Assembly (NCBI GenBank): GCA_001507425.1
Contig: LMAJ01000017.1
Span: forward strand, 121,885-185,884
DNA length: 64,000 nucleotides
From: Flavobacteriaceae bacterium CRH
GTDB taxonomy: Bacteria; Bacteroidota; Bacteroidia; Flavobacteriales; Flavobacteriaceae
Direction of reading: 5' to 3'
Shown here: one piece after another, positions 27,488-35,630 of the stretch
How the letters are laid out: each line of letters opens with the position of its first letter
How positions within the stretch are numbered: position 1 is the first letter of the stretch
Made by a program: the position numbers and the translations under genes
The notes under the pieces: generated by a model
What the model saw: the letters and a program-made list of their open reading frames with translations, nothing else
Database searches by the model: none
Told to the model about the DNA's origin: nothing

Positions 27488-28306
27488 TTACTTTTTCGCT
27501 TTTTCGGCTTCTTCTTTTGCTTTTTCAGCTTTCTCGGCGTTTTCTTTATCTTGTTTGGCTTTTTCTTCTTTAGCTTTTTCGGCTTTTTTCTGTTCTTCTT
27601 CTTTTTTCTCTTTCAGTTCCTTCTCCTTTTTTTCTTTCTCTTTTTCTTTCTTTTTATAGTAGCCTTTAAACAGGAAGTTGCTTTTTGCGGCTTCCATATT
27701 TTGACTAAAACCTTTTGTACCGGATTCCAGATTAGAAAGTGTTTTAGAAACGCTATTCGCCATTTTATCATCGCGGACTAGTCTTGCTAATGCACCGTTT
27801 CCGTTATTCATGCTATGACTAAAAATCGCAAGTTCATCGGTAATAACGGCAGCATTATCTACACTTTTCTTCACGCTTTTCATTAAATCCTGCATCTCAA
27901 TTCCGTTAATCGAAGCAATTGCACCGTTATTTTCAACTACTTTAGTAGATTTAACTCCTGGAGAAATAGTCAGGACTTTATCGCCCATTAATCCGTCAGA
28001 ACCAATGCTGGCACGGGCATCCGTTTTAATAAATTCGCGAACGTCATCTTTTATAACCATTGAAACTACAACCGAAGAATCATTTATCAATCTGATTTCT
28101 TCTACCGTTCCGATATTAATTCCTGAAAAACGAACATTATTTCCCACTTCTAAACCGCTGACCGTTTTAAATTGTGATGTGATATGAAATGTTGATCCAA
28201 ATAGATTTTTTTGTTTTCCGATGAAGTAAATTGCCATTATAAAAAGCAACGATCCAACAGTTACAAACATTCCTAATTTCCAAGTATATCCAGATTGCTT
28301 ATCCAT
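27488..28306 (-). CDS. mlaD: MlaD-type MCE-domain protein with charged tail
   Basis: 272 residues. One membrane helix at about 11-29; the MCE domain at about 38-115 (FKTVSGLEVGNNVRFSGINIGTV, in part, and the SDGLMGDKVLTI segment). A helical segment follows to about 210. From residue ~218 to the end, 55 residues are almost only Lys, Glu and Ala (KKEKEKEKKEKELKEKKEEE type), predicted to be a single charged helix. MlaD homologues form a hexameric ring that binds phospholipid in the periplasm. The ABC ATPase and permease genes lie directly upstream, so this is the substrate-binding ring of a lipid ABC system. Confidence 0.9.
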   Translation of the reverse strand: MDKQSGYTWKLGMFVTVGSLLFIMAIYFIGKQKNLFGSTFHITSQFKTVSGLEVGNNVRFSGINIGTVEEIRLINDSSVVVSMVIKDDVREFIKTDARASIGSDGLMGDKVLTISPGVKSTKVVENNGAIASINGIEMQDLMKSVKKSVDNAAVITDELAIFSHSMNNGNGALARLVRDDKMANSVSKTLSNLESGTKGFSQNMEAAKSNFLFKGYYKKKEKEKEKKEKELKEKKEEEQKKAEKAKEEKAKQDKENAEKAEKAKEEAEKAKK

Positions 28307-28329
28307 GATTTCTAATTTTATTTTTAAGT

Positions 28330-29109
28330 TTATTCAAAAAAAGAGCGTACCCACTCGTCTTCACTTTTCTCTAGTTCTTCGTAAGTTCCTTCAGCATGTA
28401 TTACACCATCTTTTAAAACCATAATACGGTCTGCAGTAAGTTTGGCGCAGGCCATATCGTGTGTAATAATGATTGATGTTGTTTTGCGTTTGTGTTTTAT
28501 ATCTAATATTAATTCACTGATTTCTCTTGACGTAATAGTATCTAAACCCGTTGTTGGTTCGTCGTATAAAATAATTTCAGGTTGAAGGATTAAGGTTCTT
28601 GCCAAACCAATTCTCTTTTGCATTCCGCCGGATAATTCAGATGGCATTTTATTTATGGCATCGCTCAAGCCTACGTTATCTAATGCTTCGACAACTGCAC
28701 TTTCTACTTCTTCCGGAGATAAATCTCTTTTGTGTTTTCTTAAAGTAAAGGCTAAATTTTCGCGAACAGACATTGAATCATATAAAGCGCCACTTTGAAA
28801 AAGGAACCCAATTCGGACTCTGATTTCGTTTAATTCACTTTTTTTAAGGTTCAATACATTTTCGTCAAATACTTTTATTTCGCCTTTGTCCGGTTCAATT
28901 AAGCCAACGATGCATTTTATAGTTACTGATTTTCCTGAACCTGAACGGCCCAAAATCACAAGGTCTTCACCTTGATTGACATTCAGATTTACGCCTCTTA
29001 AAATCTTATTATTTTTTCCAAATGTTTTGTGCAAATTCTTAATCTCGATTATGGGAGTTTTGCTTTTTGCTTTTGGTTGTTTCTCTATATTTTGTTCTTC
29101 CTTAATCAT
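28330..29109 (-). CDS. mlaF: MlaF-type ABC transporter ATPase
   Basis: 259 residues. Walker A GRSGSGKS at about 54-61, Q-loop FLFQSGALYD, signature LSGGM at about 159-163, Walker B IILYDEP at about 179-185, switch histidine in IIITHDM. The KMPSELSGGMQKRIGLAR segment is typical of the Mla subfamily. It energises the lipid transport complex at the inner membrane. It starts 2 bp after the permease stop and is followed 23 bp later by mlaD. Confidence 0.93.
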   Translation of the reverse strand: MIKEEQNIEKQPKAKSKTPIIEIKNLHKTFGKNNKILRGVNLNVNQGEDLVILGRSGSGKSVTIKCIVGLIEPDKGEIKVFDENVLNLKKSELNEIRVRIGFLFQSGALYDSMSVRENLAFTLRKHKRDLSPEEVESAVVEALDNVGLSDAINKMPSELSGGMQKRIGLARTLILQPEIILYDEPTTGLDTITSREISELILDIKHKRKTTSIIITHDMACAKLTADRIMVLKDGVIHAEGTYEELEKSEDEWVRSFFE

Positions 29110-29111
29110 CT

Positions 29112-29870
29112 TTAAAAAAATAAATCGGTTATTTGAACAGCTACCATATCAATAATAAAAATGGCCAACGAAGCAGTTACAACGGCAGAGTTTGCTGCTT
29201 TTCCAACACTTTCAGTTCCATTTGATGCATTAAAACCTTTATAACATCCAATCATTCCAATAAAAAATCCAAAGAAAAAAGTTTTTATCGTGGCCGGAAT
29301 TAAGTCCAGAAATGATAATGACTGAAGGATTTGGGTCAGGAAGCGGTAAAAATTTACATCACCATGAATATTAATACCAATATATCCGCCAATAATTCCC
29401 ACTGCATCTGCAAAAAACACCAATAACGGAACCATTAATGTACAAGCTAGAATACGGGTTACAACCAGATAATTGTACGGATTAATTGCTGAAACTTCCA
29501 TAGCATCAATTTGTTCCGTTACTTTCATAGAACCTAATTCGGCTCCAATTCCTGAAGATATTTTTCCGGCACAAATCAAAGCTGTAATTACGGGGGCAAT
29601 TTCTCGAATTAACGAAAGTGCCACCATGCCCGGCAACCAGGATTCTGCTCCAAATTTTACTAATGTTGGTCTTGATTGCAGTGTAAGGACCAAGCCCATA
29701 ATAAAACCTGTAATTGCAACAAGCGGCAACGATTTATATCCTATAATATAGCATTGCTTCACGAATTGTCTTGCCTCATAAGGAGGTACAAAAACTTCCT
29801 TAAAAAACTGCTTTGCAAACAATGTTGCATTACCTATTTCTTCGAATGTATTTTTTAAAGTGAGAATCAA
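29112..29870 (-). CDS. mlaE: MlaE-type ABC transporter permease
   Basis: 252 residues with five to six hydrophobic helices. Conserved MlaE segments are visible: FIGYKSLPLVAITGFIMGLVL-type start (interrupted), ICAGKISSGIGAELGSMKVTEQIDAMEV, and FFGFFIGMIGCYKGFNASNGTESVGKAAN in part. It is the membrane channel of the MCE lipid transporter and is the first gene of the minus-strand operon mlaE-mlaF-mlaD-asmA-permease-like-oxidoreductase, with gaps of 2, 23, 15, 13 and -4 bp. The operon promoter should lie in the AT-rich 275-bp spacer upstream. Confidence 0.93.
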   Translation of the reverse strand: MILTLKNTFEEIGNATLFAKQFFKEVFVPPYEARQFVKQCYIIGYKSLPLVAITGFIMGLVLTLQSRPTLVKFGAESWLPGMVALSLIREIAPVITALICAGKISSGIGAELGSMKVTEQIDAMEVSAINPYNYLVVTRILACTLMVPLLVFFADAVGIIGGYIGINIHGDVNFYRFLTQILQSLSFLDLIPATIKTFFFGFFIGMIGCYKGFNASNGTESVGKAANSAVVTASLAIFIIDMVAVQITDLFF

Positions 29871-30070
29871 AATACTACTGTTTTAGTTGAGTTTAAATTT
29901 TGAAAATCAATATTTTAACATATTTAGATTTTCCTTCGTTATTCTTAAATAAAATTACCTCATTAGTTAACAAAAATTCTTACACAACTTTTTAGGATGT
30001 TTATATAATTAACATAACAGTACAATATTTAGAATAAGTTGACGTTGCTTGAGAACTTTATAAAAAACAA

Positions 30071-30097
30071 AAAATCCCTCTGTGAGAAAGGGATTTT
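30071..30097 (-). terminator. Terminator of the glycosyltransferase gene
   Basis: AAAATCCCT pairs with AGGGATTTT around an 9-nt loop, with T-rich sequence following on the minus strand, about 50 bp beyond the stop codon. Confidence 0.75.
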
Positions 30098-30145
30098 AGG
30101 GTAATAGTAGAAATTTAGTTTTTTGGAATATATGTAGTTAAAATA

Positions 30146-32416
30146 TTATTGATTAATGGCAACGCCTGTTTTAGCTTTCATAAGAGGAATCACTTTGCTT
30201 TCTGATAACTTTAGGTTTTCCATGATTAATCTTGCCGTTAAATAACAAACTGTAGATTCTGATCCCTGGTTTAGGTTTACATTATCTTTTTCTAAACCAT
30301 CATATCCTCCGCCGCTTACAGGATTATACATAATTTGGTTTAAGTGGTTTTTACCTAAAAACCAGTTAAAAGCAATTTTCATTTTGTGTTTGTATTCCGG
30401 TTCTTTAAAAGCGTTGTAAAAAGAATTTAAAGTTTGAATCATGTAAGATACATCAATTGGCTGCTCTCCAAATTCTGCTGGTTCTGAATCTTTATGGTAC
30501 CAGCCATTATTAGAAATTACTTTGAAATTATCGCCTTTGTACGTTTTAGAAATTAGGAAATCCAACGATTCCAAAGCTACTTTTTTATAGATTGGTTTAT
30601 TAGTTACCAAATAAGCATACAACATCGATTCAGGCAGAATTCCGTTTCCGTAAGTCATATAGTTTTCGAACCATTTCCAGTCTTTAGTCGAAGAAATTTC
30701 ATAGTTTGAAAGTAATTTTGCATTCAGTTTATTAATAATTGCCGCTACGTATAAATTAGGAACAGCGCTGTGATACAAATACAAACCTTTTGTTGCAAAA
30801 CCAATAGAACGGGGCGATTGAATACTTTCGGCCCATTTTAATGAGTTTAATAAACATTTAGAAGCTTTTTTAGTAATAGATTCCGGCAATATGTTTCCAA
30901 TAGAAACTACAGTTCCTAGAGCCCAGATTCCGCGTGCATTAGAATCTTCTAAATTTACTTCTTCATTTTGCTCGATATGTTCTCTGTTATGCTGATCGAC
31001 ATAGTTCATGAAATTACCTTTTGGTTTCTGGCAACGTTCGATGAAGTCAAGATAAATCAAAATGTATGGTAAATCATCTTTGTCTTCGGTTAATTTATAA
31101 TGCATACAAATCGCAACTAAAGCTCTTGCATTATCATCTAAAGTGTAACCGGATTCGATATCTGGAATAGAAATTTTGCTAAACTGAATAATTCCAAGTT
31201 CAGTTGTCATTCTTTTAACGTGTGCCAACTGAATAGATGGATAACTGAATTTGACATCAGACGACTTATCCATTAATTTTTTATAGGTATTCATGTGTGC
31301 GATTCCGATGTTTTCCCAAGATGATGCCCTTGTTTTTCTGAAAGCATTTTTACCCATTTCTTCTCTTAGATTTTCATCATTAAGTAATTTAATGGCTGCT
31401 TCTGCAAACTGATTTTCATCTCCAATATCAACTAAAATTCCTGAATCTTCTGTAAGGACTTCTTTGGTATGCGGAATTTTTGATGCAACAATCGGACATG
31501 CGCAGCTCATTGCATACGAAAAAGTGCCGCTTACTGCCTGATTTGGATCTTTTGAGGTAAACATATAAATATCAGTTGCCTGTAAATATTCTAAGAGTTC
31601 TTCTGTTTCAAGATATTGATTTATAAAACGAACATTGTCATGTAAGTCTAACTCGTTAACAATGGCTTCCAGTTTTTCACGATATGTATCTACACCATCA
31701 ATAATTAAATTTGGATGTGTTCTTCCGATAATTAAATAAAGTGCGTTTGGTGTGTTTTCGACAATTTTGCCTAAAGCTCTTAAACCTGTTTCGATATTTT
31801 TTCCTTCACCTAAAAGTCCAAAAGTAGAAAGAACCGTTCTGTCTTCGATTCCTAATTTTGCTTTAGCTGTTTCCGGAGCCTCATATACAACAACGTGAGT
31901 TCCGTGAGATATCGTTGTGATAAATTCTGCTGGAATTTCATAATCTTTAATCAATATTTCTTCAGATCTGTTTGTCATTACAAATACTGAATTACTATAT
32001 GTTAAAAGTAATTTTACAAATGTTCTCAATTCGTCATTAGGGCCAGGCAGCACAGTATGAAAAGTAAAAGTTACCGGTTTTTTAATAACATTTAAAAAGT
32101 CTAACAAATGATCGCCGTAGTTTCCTCCAAATAAACCAAATTCATGTTGAATATGAACAAGTTTAACGCTTTCATCAGCATTAATATCTTCAGCAACACG
32201 AGTATAATCTGCTCTGTCTTTTGTGTTTAATGTAAAAGCCTGTGTTGAATTTGAATTTGGAGTATCAACCAATTCACAAATTTCACAAGCAATAGATTTA
32301 CCAAATACATCGGTAATTCCTTTTATTGTATCCTGCGTATAAGTAGCGATTCCACATTGTGTTGGTGGAAAAGTTGAAAGAAAAACGATTTTTGATTTAT
32401 TTGATATTGCTTTCAT
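30146..32416 (-). CDS. Two-domain glycosyltransferase (GT4 plus alpha-helical domain)
   Basis: 756 residues. Residues ~5-400 are a GT-B family-4 glycosyltransferase: start KIVFLSTFPPTQCGIATYT, acceptor-side HIQHEFGLFGG, donor-side segments VLSTFGLLGEGKNIETGLRAL and FSYAMSCACPIVASKIPHTKEV, in part. Residues ~400-750 are an all-helical domain with ESGYTLDDNARALVAI, NLEDSNARGIWALGT and ..MYNPVSGGGYDGLE, resembling an (alpha/alpha) barrel. The pairing suggests transfer plus trimming or recognition of a glycan, but the product is unknown. No other polysaccharide gene is adjacent. Monocistronic with its own terminator. Confidence 0.85.
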   Translation of the reverse strand: MKAISNKSKIVFLSTFPPTQCGIATYTQDTIKGITDVFGKSIACEICELVDTPNSNSTQAFTLNTKDRADYTRVAEDINADESVKLVHIQHEFGLFGGNYGDHLLDFLNVIKKPVTFTFHTVLPGPNDELRTFVKLLLTYSNSVFVMTNRSEEILIKDYEIPAEFITTISHGTHVVVYEAPETAKAKLGIEDRTVLSTFGLLGEGKNIETGLRALGKIVENTPNALYLIIGRTHPNLIIDGVDTYREKLEAIVNELDLHDNVRFINQYLETEELLEYLQATDIYMFTSKDPNQAVSGTFSYAMSCACPIVASKIPHTKEVLTEDSGILVDIGDENQFAEAAIKLLNDENLREEMGKNAFRKTRASSWENIGIAHMNTYKKLMDKSSDVKFSYPSIQLAHVKRMTTELGIIQFSKISIPDIESGYTLDDNARALVAICMHYKLTEDKDDLPYILIYLDFIERCQKPKGNFMNYVDQHNREHIEQNEEVNLEDSNARGIWALGTVVSIGNILPESITKKASKCLLNSLKWAESIQSPRSIGFATKGLYLYHSAVPNLYVAAIINKLNAKLLSNYEISSTKDWKWFENYMTYGNGILPESMLYAYLVTNKPIYKKVALESLDFLISKTYKGDNFKVISNNGWYHKDSEPAEFGEQPIDVSYMIQTLNSFYNAFKEPEYKHKMKIAFNWFLGKNHLNQIMYNPVSGGGYDGLEKDNVNLNQGSESTVCYLTARLIMENLKLSESKVIPLMKAKTGVAINQ

Positions 32417-32779
32417 GGGGAATATTTTTTAGTTCGTTTAAATAAGTCGTTAATGTTCAGTAAGGTAAGCTTAATTTTTAGATCGGCTTAGCCATTTAAA
32501 ATATAAGGCGTTTACTAACTTTTGATAAAATTATAACGATAGCAGAGGCATGATTAATCCAATCCACTAAAAAATTAACTCAAAAGCTTTTTTGTGGGAA
32601 TTCTATAACTAAAAACAGGGAATTTTGATACTTCTGCACTGATTTTCAAATTATTGTGTTTGGAATTTGATTGCGCTAAAAAAAAAACGGATAGAGTTAA
32701 ACCAAGCTGTTTTTTAAAAAGAAATTTGATATAACAAACAGACCTAAAAAGTCATTTATAAACCCTAAAAATTAATCAT
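32417..32779. other. Divergent spacer, no gene seen
   Basis: 363 bp of AT-rich sequence between the minus-strand glycosyltransferase and the plus-strand DUF1328 gene. It must contain both promoters; no repeat, hairpin or open frame stands out. Confidence 0.5.
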
Positions 32780-32941
32780 ATGTTACGTTGGACAGTCATT
32801 TTTATTATTCTAGCTATAGTAGCGGGAATATTTGGTTTTGGCGGAATCGCTGCCGGAGCTGCTAGTATTGCAAAAGTTTTATTCTTCATATTTATTGTAT
32901 TATTTATACTTTCATTAATTAGCGGAAGAAGAAAAGTTTAG
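32780..32941 (+). CDS. DUF1328 small membrane protein
   Basis: 53 residues, start MLRWTVIFIILAIVAGIFGF, then GGIAAGAASIAKVLFFIFIV and the basic end SGRRKV. Two hydrophobic helices with a glycine/alanine hairpin between them. Length, the MLRWT start and the GFGGIA motif are diagnostic of DUF1328 (YtjA-like), proteins commonly seen next to stress genes. Function unknown. A strong terminator follows 20 bp after the stop. Confidence 0.88.
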   Translation: MLRWTVIFIILAIVAGIFGFGGIAAGAASIAKVLFFIFIVLFILSLISGRRKV

Positions 32942-32962
32942 CAATAAGTTTTAAATCATACA

Positions 32963-32998
32963 AAAAAAGCGACACCCTATTTCTGGTGTCGCTTTTTT
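32963..32998 (+). terminator. Terminator of the DUF1328 gene
   Basis: A 14-bp stem (AAAAAAGCGACACC / GGTGTCGCTTTTTT) with an 8-nt loop and a T-run; also usable from the opposite side. Confidence 0.9.
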
Positions 32999-33031
32999 TT
33001 TGGTTTTAAGTTCTTGAGTAAAATGTTTTTT

Positions 33032-33241
33032 TTAAAGCAGTACTTCGCATTGATAACCGTATGAATTCAGCACTTCAATTATTTTGTGATTTGAAATTGA
33101 TAGGGCATGAATTCGTAAAATTTTGTCACAATCTTCAAGATCAAAGTTGATGATGCTATTTGGAAAATGTTCAAGAAGTTTCCTCACAATCATATTTGAC
33201 TGGTCGATTTCCTGAACATTTGTTTTAAAAACCTCGATCAT
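33032..33241 (-). CDS. Small HMA-like conserved protein without metal cysteines
   Basis: 69 residues: VFKTNVQEIDQSNMIVRKLLEHFP, then NFDLEDCDKILRIHA and KIIEVLNSYGYQCEVLL (in part). The beta-alpha-beta-beta-alpha-beta order resembles a heavy-metal-associated (copper chaperone-like) fold, but the CxxC pair is missing, so metal transfer is unlikely. It begins 11 bp after the DoxX gene ends and is probably co-transcribed with it. Function unknown. Confidence 0.6.
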   Translation of the reverse strand: MIEVFKTNVQEIDQSNMIVRKLLEHFPNSIINFDLEDCDKILRIHALSISNHKIIEVLNSYGYQCEVLL

Positions 33242-33252
33242 CTTTTCTGAAT

Positions 33253-33633
33253 TTACAAAGCGATATTTTTGTATTGCTCTATTTTATGATGGTATATATA
33301 AGAAATTACCAGGATCACTAAAACGATAAGAGGGAAAAAGGATTGAAAACCAATTCCGTCAACCGCGAAATGACTTATAGAAGCGAATATAAAATCGAAA
33401 GCAAAACCGGCATAAGCCCATTCTTTAACACGATTTGAAACTTGTGGAATTACTAAAACCAAAACGCCCAGAATTTTAAAAACAACCAAAGCATTCCCAA
33501 AATACTCCGGATATCCCAGATGTTTAATTCCTTCTTTTGCAAGTTCAGTTTGTGAAGTTAAAGCAGGCATAACGCCTTCAAATAAAAAAATAAGAATAGT
33601 AGTAATCCAAAAAATAATTTTTGCTTTTTTCAT
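33253..33633 (-). CDS. DoxX family membrane protein
   Basis: 126 residues with four predicted membrane helices: IIFWITTILIFLFEGVMPAL, LVVFKILGVLVLVIPQV, WAYAGFAFDFIFASISHFAV and FFPLIVLVILVISYIYH. The HLGYPEYFGNALVVFKILG segment is typical of DoxX-like proteins of Bacteroidota. The family is linked to redox stress or small-molecule metabolism in other bacteria; no specific role can be read here. First gene of a two-gene unit with the HMA-like gene. Confidence 0.75.
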   Translation of the reverse strand: MKKAKIIFWITTILIFLFEGVMPALTSQTELAKEGIKHLGYPEYFGNALVVFKILGVLVLVIPQVSNRVKEWAYAGFAFDFIFASISHFAVDGIGFQSFFPLIVLVILVISYIYHHKIEQYKNIAL

Positions 33634-33742
33634 TGGTTTAATATTAAATAGTTATTAGTTAATGTATTACAAATCTACAATTCTTATTTTTTTAATTGAA
33701 TGCATGTTTACGACTTTTTTCGGGGCATTTGAGACATAAATT

Positions 33743-33779
33743 GATTTTAGATTTTAGAGTGTTGATTTTAGATTTAAGA
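33743..33779. repeat. Short GATTTTA heptamer repeats
   Basis: GATTTTAGATTTTAGA, a short gap, then GATTTTAGATTTAAG: degenerate tandem copies of the AAAATCT heptamer that reappears as a long array at 63424-63493. Confidence 0.6.
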
Positions 33780-33841
33780 ATTGGGGAGGAAAGAGGAAAG
33801 AGTGGAAGGTTTTGATTTTTTTTGAATTGGCCGTGCAGTTT

Positions 33842-33940
33842 GTCAATCCCGACGGAGGAGAAATCTCCGTAAATAGCACGCCAAAGATTGAATATTTTAT
33901 TGAGGAGTTTCTTGCGGAGATTTCTCCTTCGCGGGATGAC
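33842..33940. repeat. ~99-bp inverted-repeat element, variant of the GTCATTTCGA family
   Basis: The outer arms GTCAATCCCG / CGGGATGAC and inner arms GGAGAAATCTCCG / CGGAGATTTCTCC can fold into a long hairpin; the loop contains GCCAAAGATTGA. Length, arm layout and the AAAGATTGA loop match the element at 47968-48067 (99 and 100 bp). An open frame over it (33754-33942) is a shadow. Confidence 0.75.
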
Positions 33941-33957
33941 ATAAAATGCGGTTAAAA

Positions 33958-34012
33958 AATCCGCTTAAATCCGTGTCTTCGCATCGCGAATCTGTATAAT
34001 CCGCGTTCTAAT
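33958..34012. repeat. CCGTGT-TTCGC-GCGAA element fragment
   Basis: Contains ATCCGTGTCTTCGCATCGCGAATC and AATCCGCG in broken form, the inverse of the TTCGCAAGCGAAAACACGG core found twice at 63119-63390. Probably a decayed copy of that element family. Confidence 0.5.
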
Positions 34013-34020
34013 AACCACAA

Positions 34021-34051
34021 AAAACGCTGCAAAACCTAAGTCTCGCAGCGT
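34021..34051 (-). terminator. Terminator of the first RND operon
   Basis: ACGCTGC (34024-34030) pairs with GCAGCGT (34045-34051), with a T-run on the minus strand, about 30 bp beyond the outer-membrane factor stop codon. Confidence 0.8.
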
Positions 34052-34081
34052 CTTCTCAAATAAATAATTAAATAACGGGTA

Positions 34082-35500
34082 TTATCTCCAACCGCCTCCT
34101 AATGCACGATATAACTCGGTATTAGCAGAAAGTTGTTCTCTTTTTATGTTTGCCAGTTCTAACTCGCTTTGCAATAAATTAGATTGCGCAGTTAGAACTT
34201 CAAGGTATTCAGCCATTCCGTTTTTGAATAATAAATTCGAATTTTTAATGGCCAGCTGCAAGGTTTTTACTCTTTCTTTAAGAAAACTTTCCTGCAATTG
34301 TAATTTCTCTACTTTTACCAAAGCATCAGAAACTTCACTAACGGCTACTAAAACCGATTGTCTGAAACTTAAAACTGCTTTTTCTCTTTCGGCTACAGCA
34401 ATATTATATTGCGTTCTCACTCTTTTGTTGTTCAATAGAGGTTGTGTTAAACCTCCTGCAACAGTTCCGAATAATGAAGCCGGAATATTAAACCAACTGC
34501 TTGTTTCAAAAGAATTTACTCCGCCCTGAGCGGTAATTTTAAGCGAAGGATACAAATCAGCTTTTGTGATTCCAACATTTGCGTTCGCCACTTTCAAAGC
34601 CAATTCAGCACTTTTTACATCAGGTCTTCTGCTTACTAATGAAGACGGAATTCCGATTGCTGTATTGTTTTTTACTTCAATTGAACTTAATTTAATGCTT
34701 CTTTGTTTTGAATTTGGAAAAGATCCTGTCAAAACACTTAAAGCATTTTCCTGAATTGCAATATTTTGTTCTAATAACGGAATCAATTGTGCTGAGCTTA
34801 ATCTTTGTGCTTCAGATTGTTGAATTCCTAACGAAGTAACTTGTCCGGCATCAAATTTTAATTTAATTATGTTGGTTGTACTGTCGTTTAATTGTACGTT
34901 TTTCTTAGCGATATCCAATTGTGCGTCTAACATCAAAAGATTGTAATATCCTTTAGAAACATTCGCAACAATATTGGTCTGCAACGCTTTTTTTACTTCT
35001 TCAGATTGAAGGTAACCGGCATAAGCACCTTTTTTCTGATTACGGATTTTTCCCCAAATATCAGCTTCCCACGAAAGTGAAGCTCCGGCAGAATAATCGT
35101 CAATGTGTTTTTGACCTAAAGCCTGGTTCAGGTTCATTCCTGTAAAACTATTGTCAGACGGATTGCTTGTACTTGCATTCACAAATAAATTAACCTGAGG
35201 AACATTTCCCCATTTAGATTGTGTGAATCTGTATTGCGCAATTTCGATGTTTTTGACAGCGATTTGTAAATCGTTATTTCTGGCCACCGCGCTATCTATC
35301 AATTGGATAATATCTTGTTCTGTAAAGAAATTTTTCCACTCCAAATCAGCAATACTTGTGGTATCGGTTGAAGTTGATGCATTCCTGAAATTTTCAGGAA
35401 ATGCATCTTTTGGAGTTTCAATATCCTTCGAAACCTTACAGGATATTACTGTGGCGATCAAAATAGCGACCATCACAATTTTGGTTATATACTTTTTCAT
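34082..35500 (-). CDS. RND efflux outer-membrane factor (OprM/NodT type lipoprotein)
   Basis: 472 residues from MKKYITKIVMV; lipobox VISC puts the lipidated cysteine at about residue 21. Two outer-membrane-efflux-protein repeats follow (AYAGYLQSEEVKKALQTNIVANVSKGYYNLLMLDAQ region, and GIPSSLVSRRPDVKSAELALKVANANVGITKADLYPSLKI, both in part); the SLVSRRPDV and TKADLYPSL motifs are diagnostic. This is the outer-membrane channel of the tripartite pump encoded upstream. An in-frame upstream ATG (35515) would overlap the stop of a small duplicate reading frame by one base. Confidence 0.92.
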   Translation of the reverse strand: MKKYITKIVMVAILIATVISCKVSKDIETPKDAFPENFRNASTSTDTTSIADLEWKNFFTEQDIIQLIDSAVARNNDLQIAVKNIEIAQYRFTQSKWGNVPQVNLFVNASTSNPSDNSFTGMNLNQALGQKHIDDYSAGASLSWEADIWGKIRNQKKGAYAGYLQSEEVKKALQTNIVANVSKGYYNLLMLDAQLDIAKKNVQLNDSTTNIIKLKFDAGQVTSLGIQQSEAQRLSSAQLIPLLEQNIAIQENALSVLTGSFPNSKQRSIKLSSIEVKNNTAIGIPSSLVSRRPDVKSAELALKVANANVGITKADLYPSLKITAQGGVNSFETSSWFNIPASLFGTVAGGLTQPLLNNKRVRTQYNIAVAEREKAVLSFRQSVLVAVSEVSDALVKVEKLQLQESFLKERVKTLQLAIKNSNLLFKNGMAEYLEVLTAQSNLLQSELELANIKREQLSANTELYRALGGGWR

Positions 35501-35514
35501 TTTATATGTTGTCA

Positions 35515-35628
35515 TTAAATTTCAGTACAAGTATCTTTTCTGCTGTCCAGATCTTTAGAAATCTTGTAGGATATGTATGCGATGCCCGTTATAATGGTCA
35601 CCAGTATTGTCGTTATATAATTTTCCAT
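35515..35628 (-). CDS. 37-residue open frame, duplicate of the OprM-type leader
   Basis: Between the pump and channel genes an open frame encodes MENYITTILVTIITGIAYIS... followed by YKISKDLDSRKDTCTEI. It aligns without gaps to residues 1-36 of the channel protein (MKKYITKIVMVAILIATVIS.., then CKVSKDIETPKDAFPE), about 15 of 36 identical, but the lipobox cysteine is replaced by Tyr. The DNA at 35521-35628 matches 35393-35500 at about 70 of 108 positions with a constant offset of 128. Its TAA overlaps the upstream ATG of the channel frame. It may be a dead duplication or a tiny membrane peptide. Confidence 0.45.
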   Translation of the reverse strand: MENYITTILVTIITGIAYISYKISKDLDSRKDTCTEI

Positions 35629-35630
35629 TT

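Noticed and set aside
27072..27781. Plus-strand frames rich in Phe/Ser over the mlaD region
   Set aside because: They are the antisense of the Lys/Glu-rich tail of MlaD and of the AsmA start.
33754..33942. 62-codon minus-strand frame
   Set aside because: Covers the inverted-repeat element at 33842-33940; no coding character.
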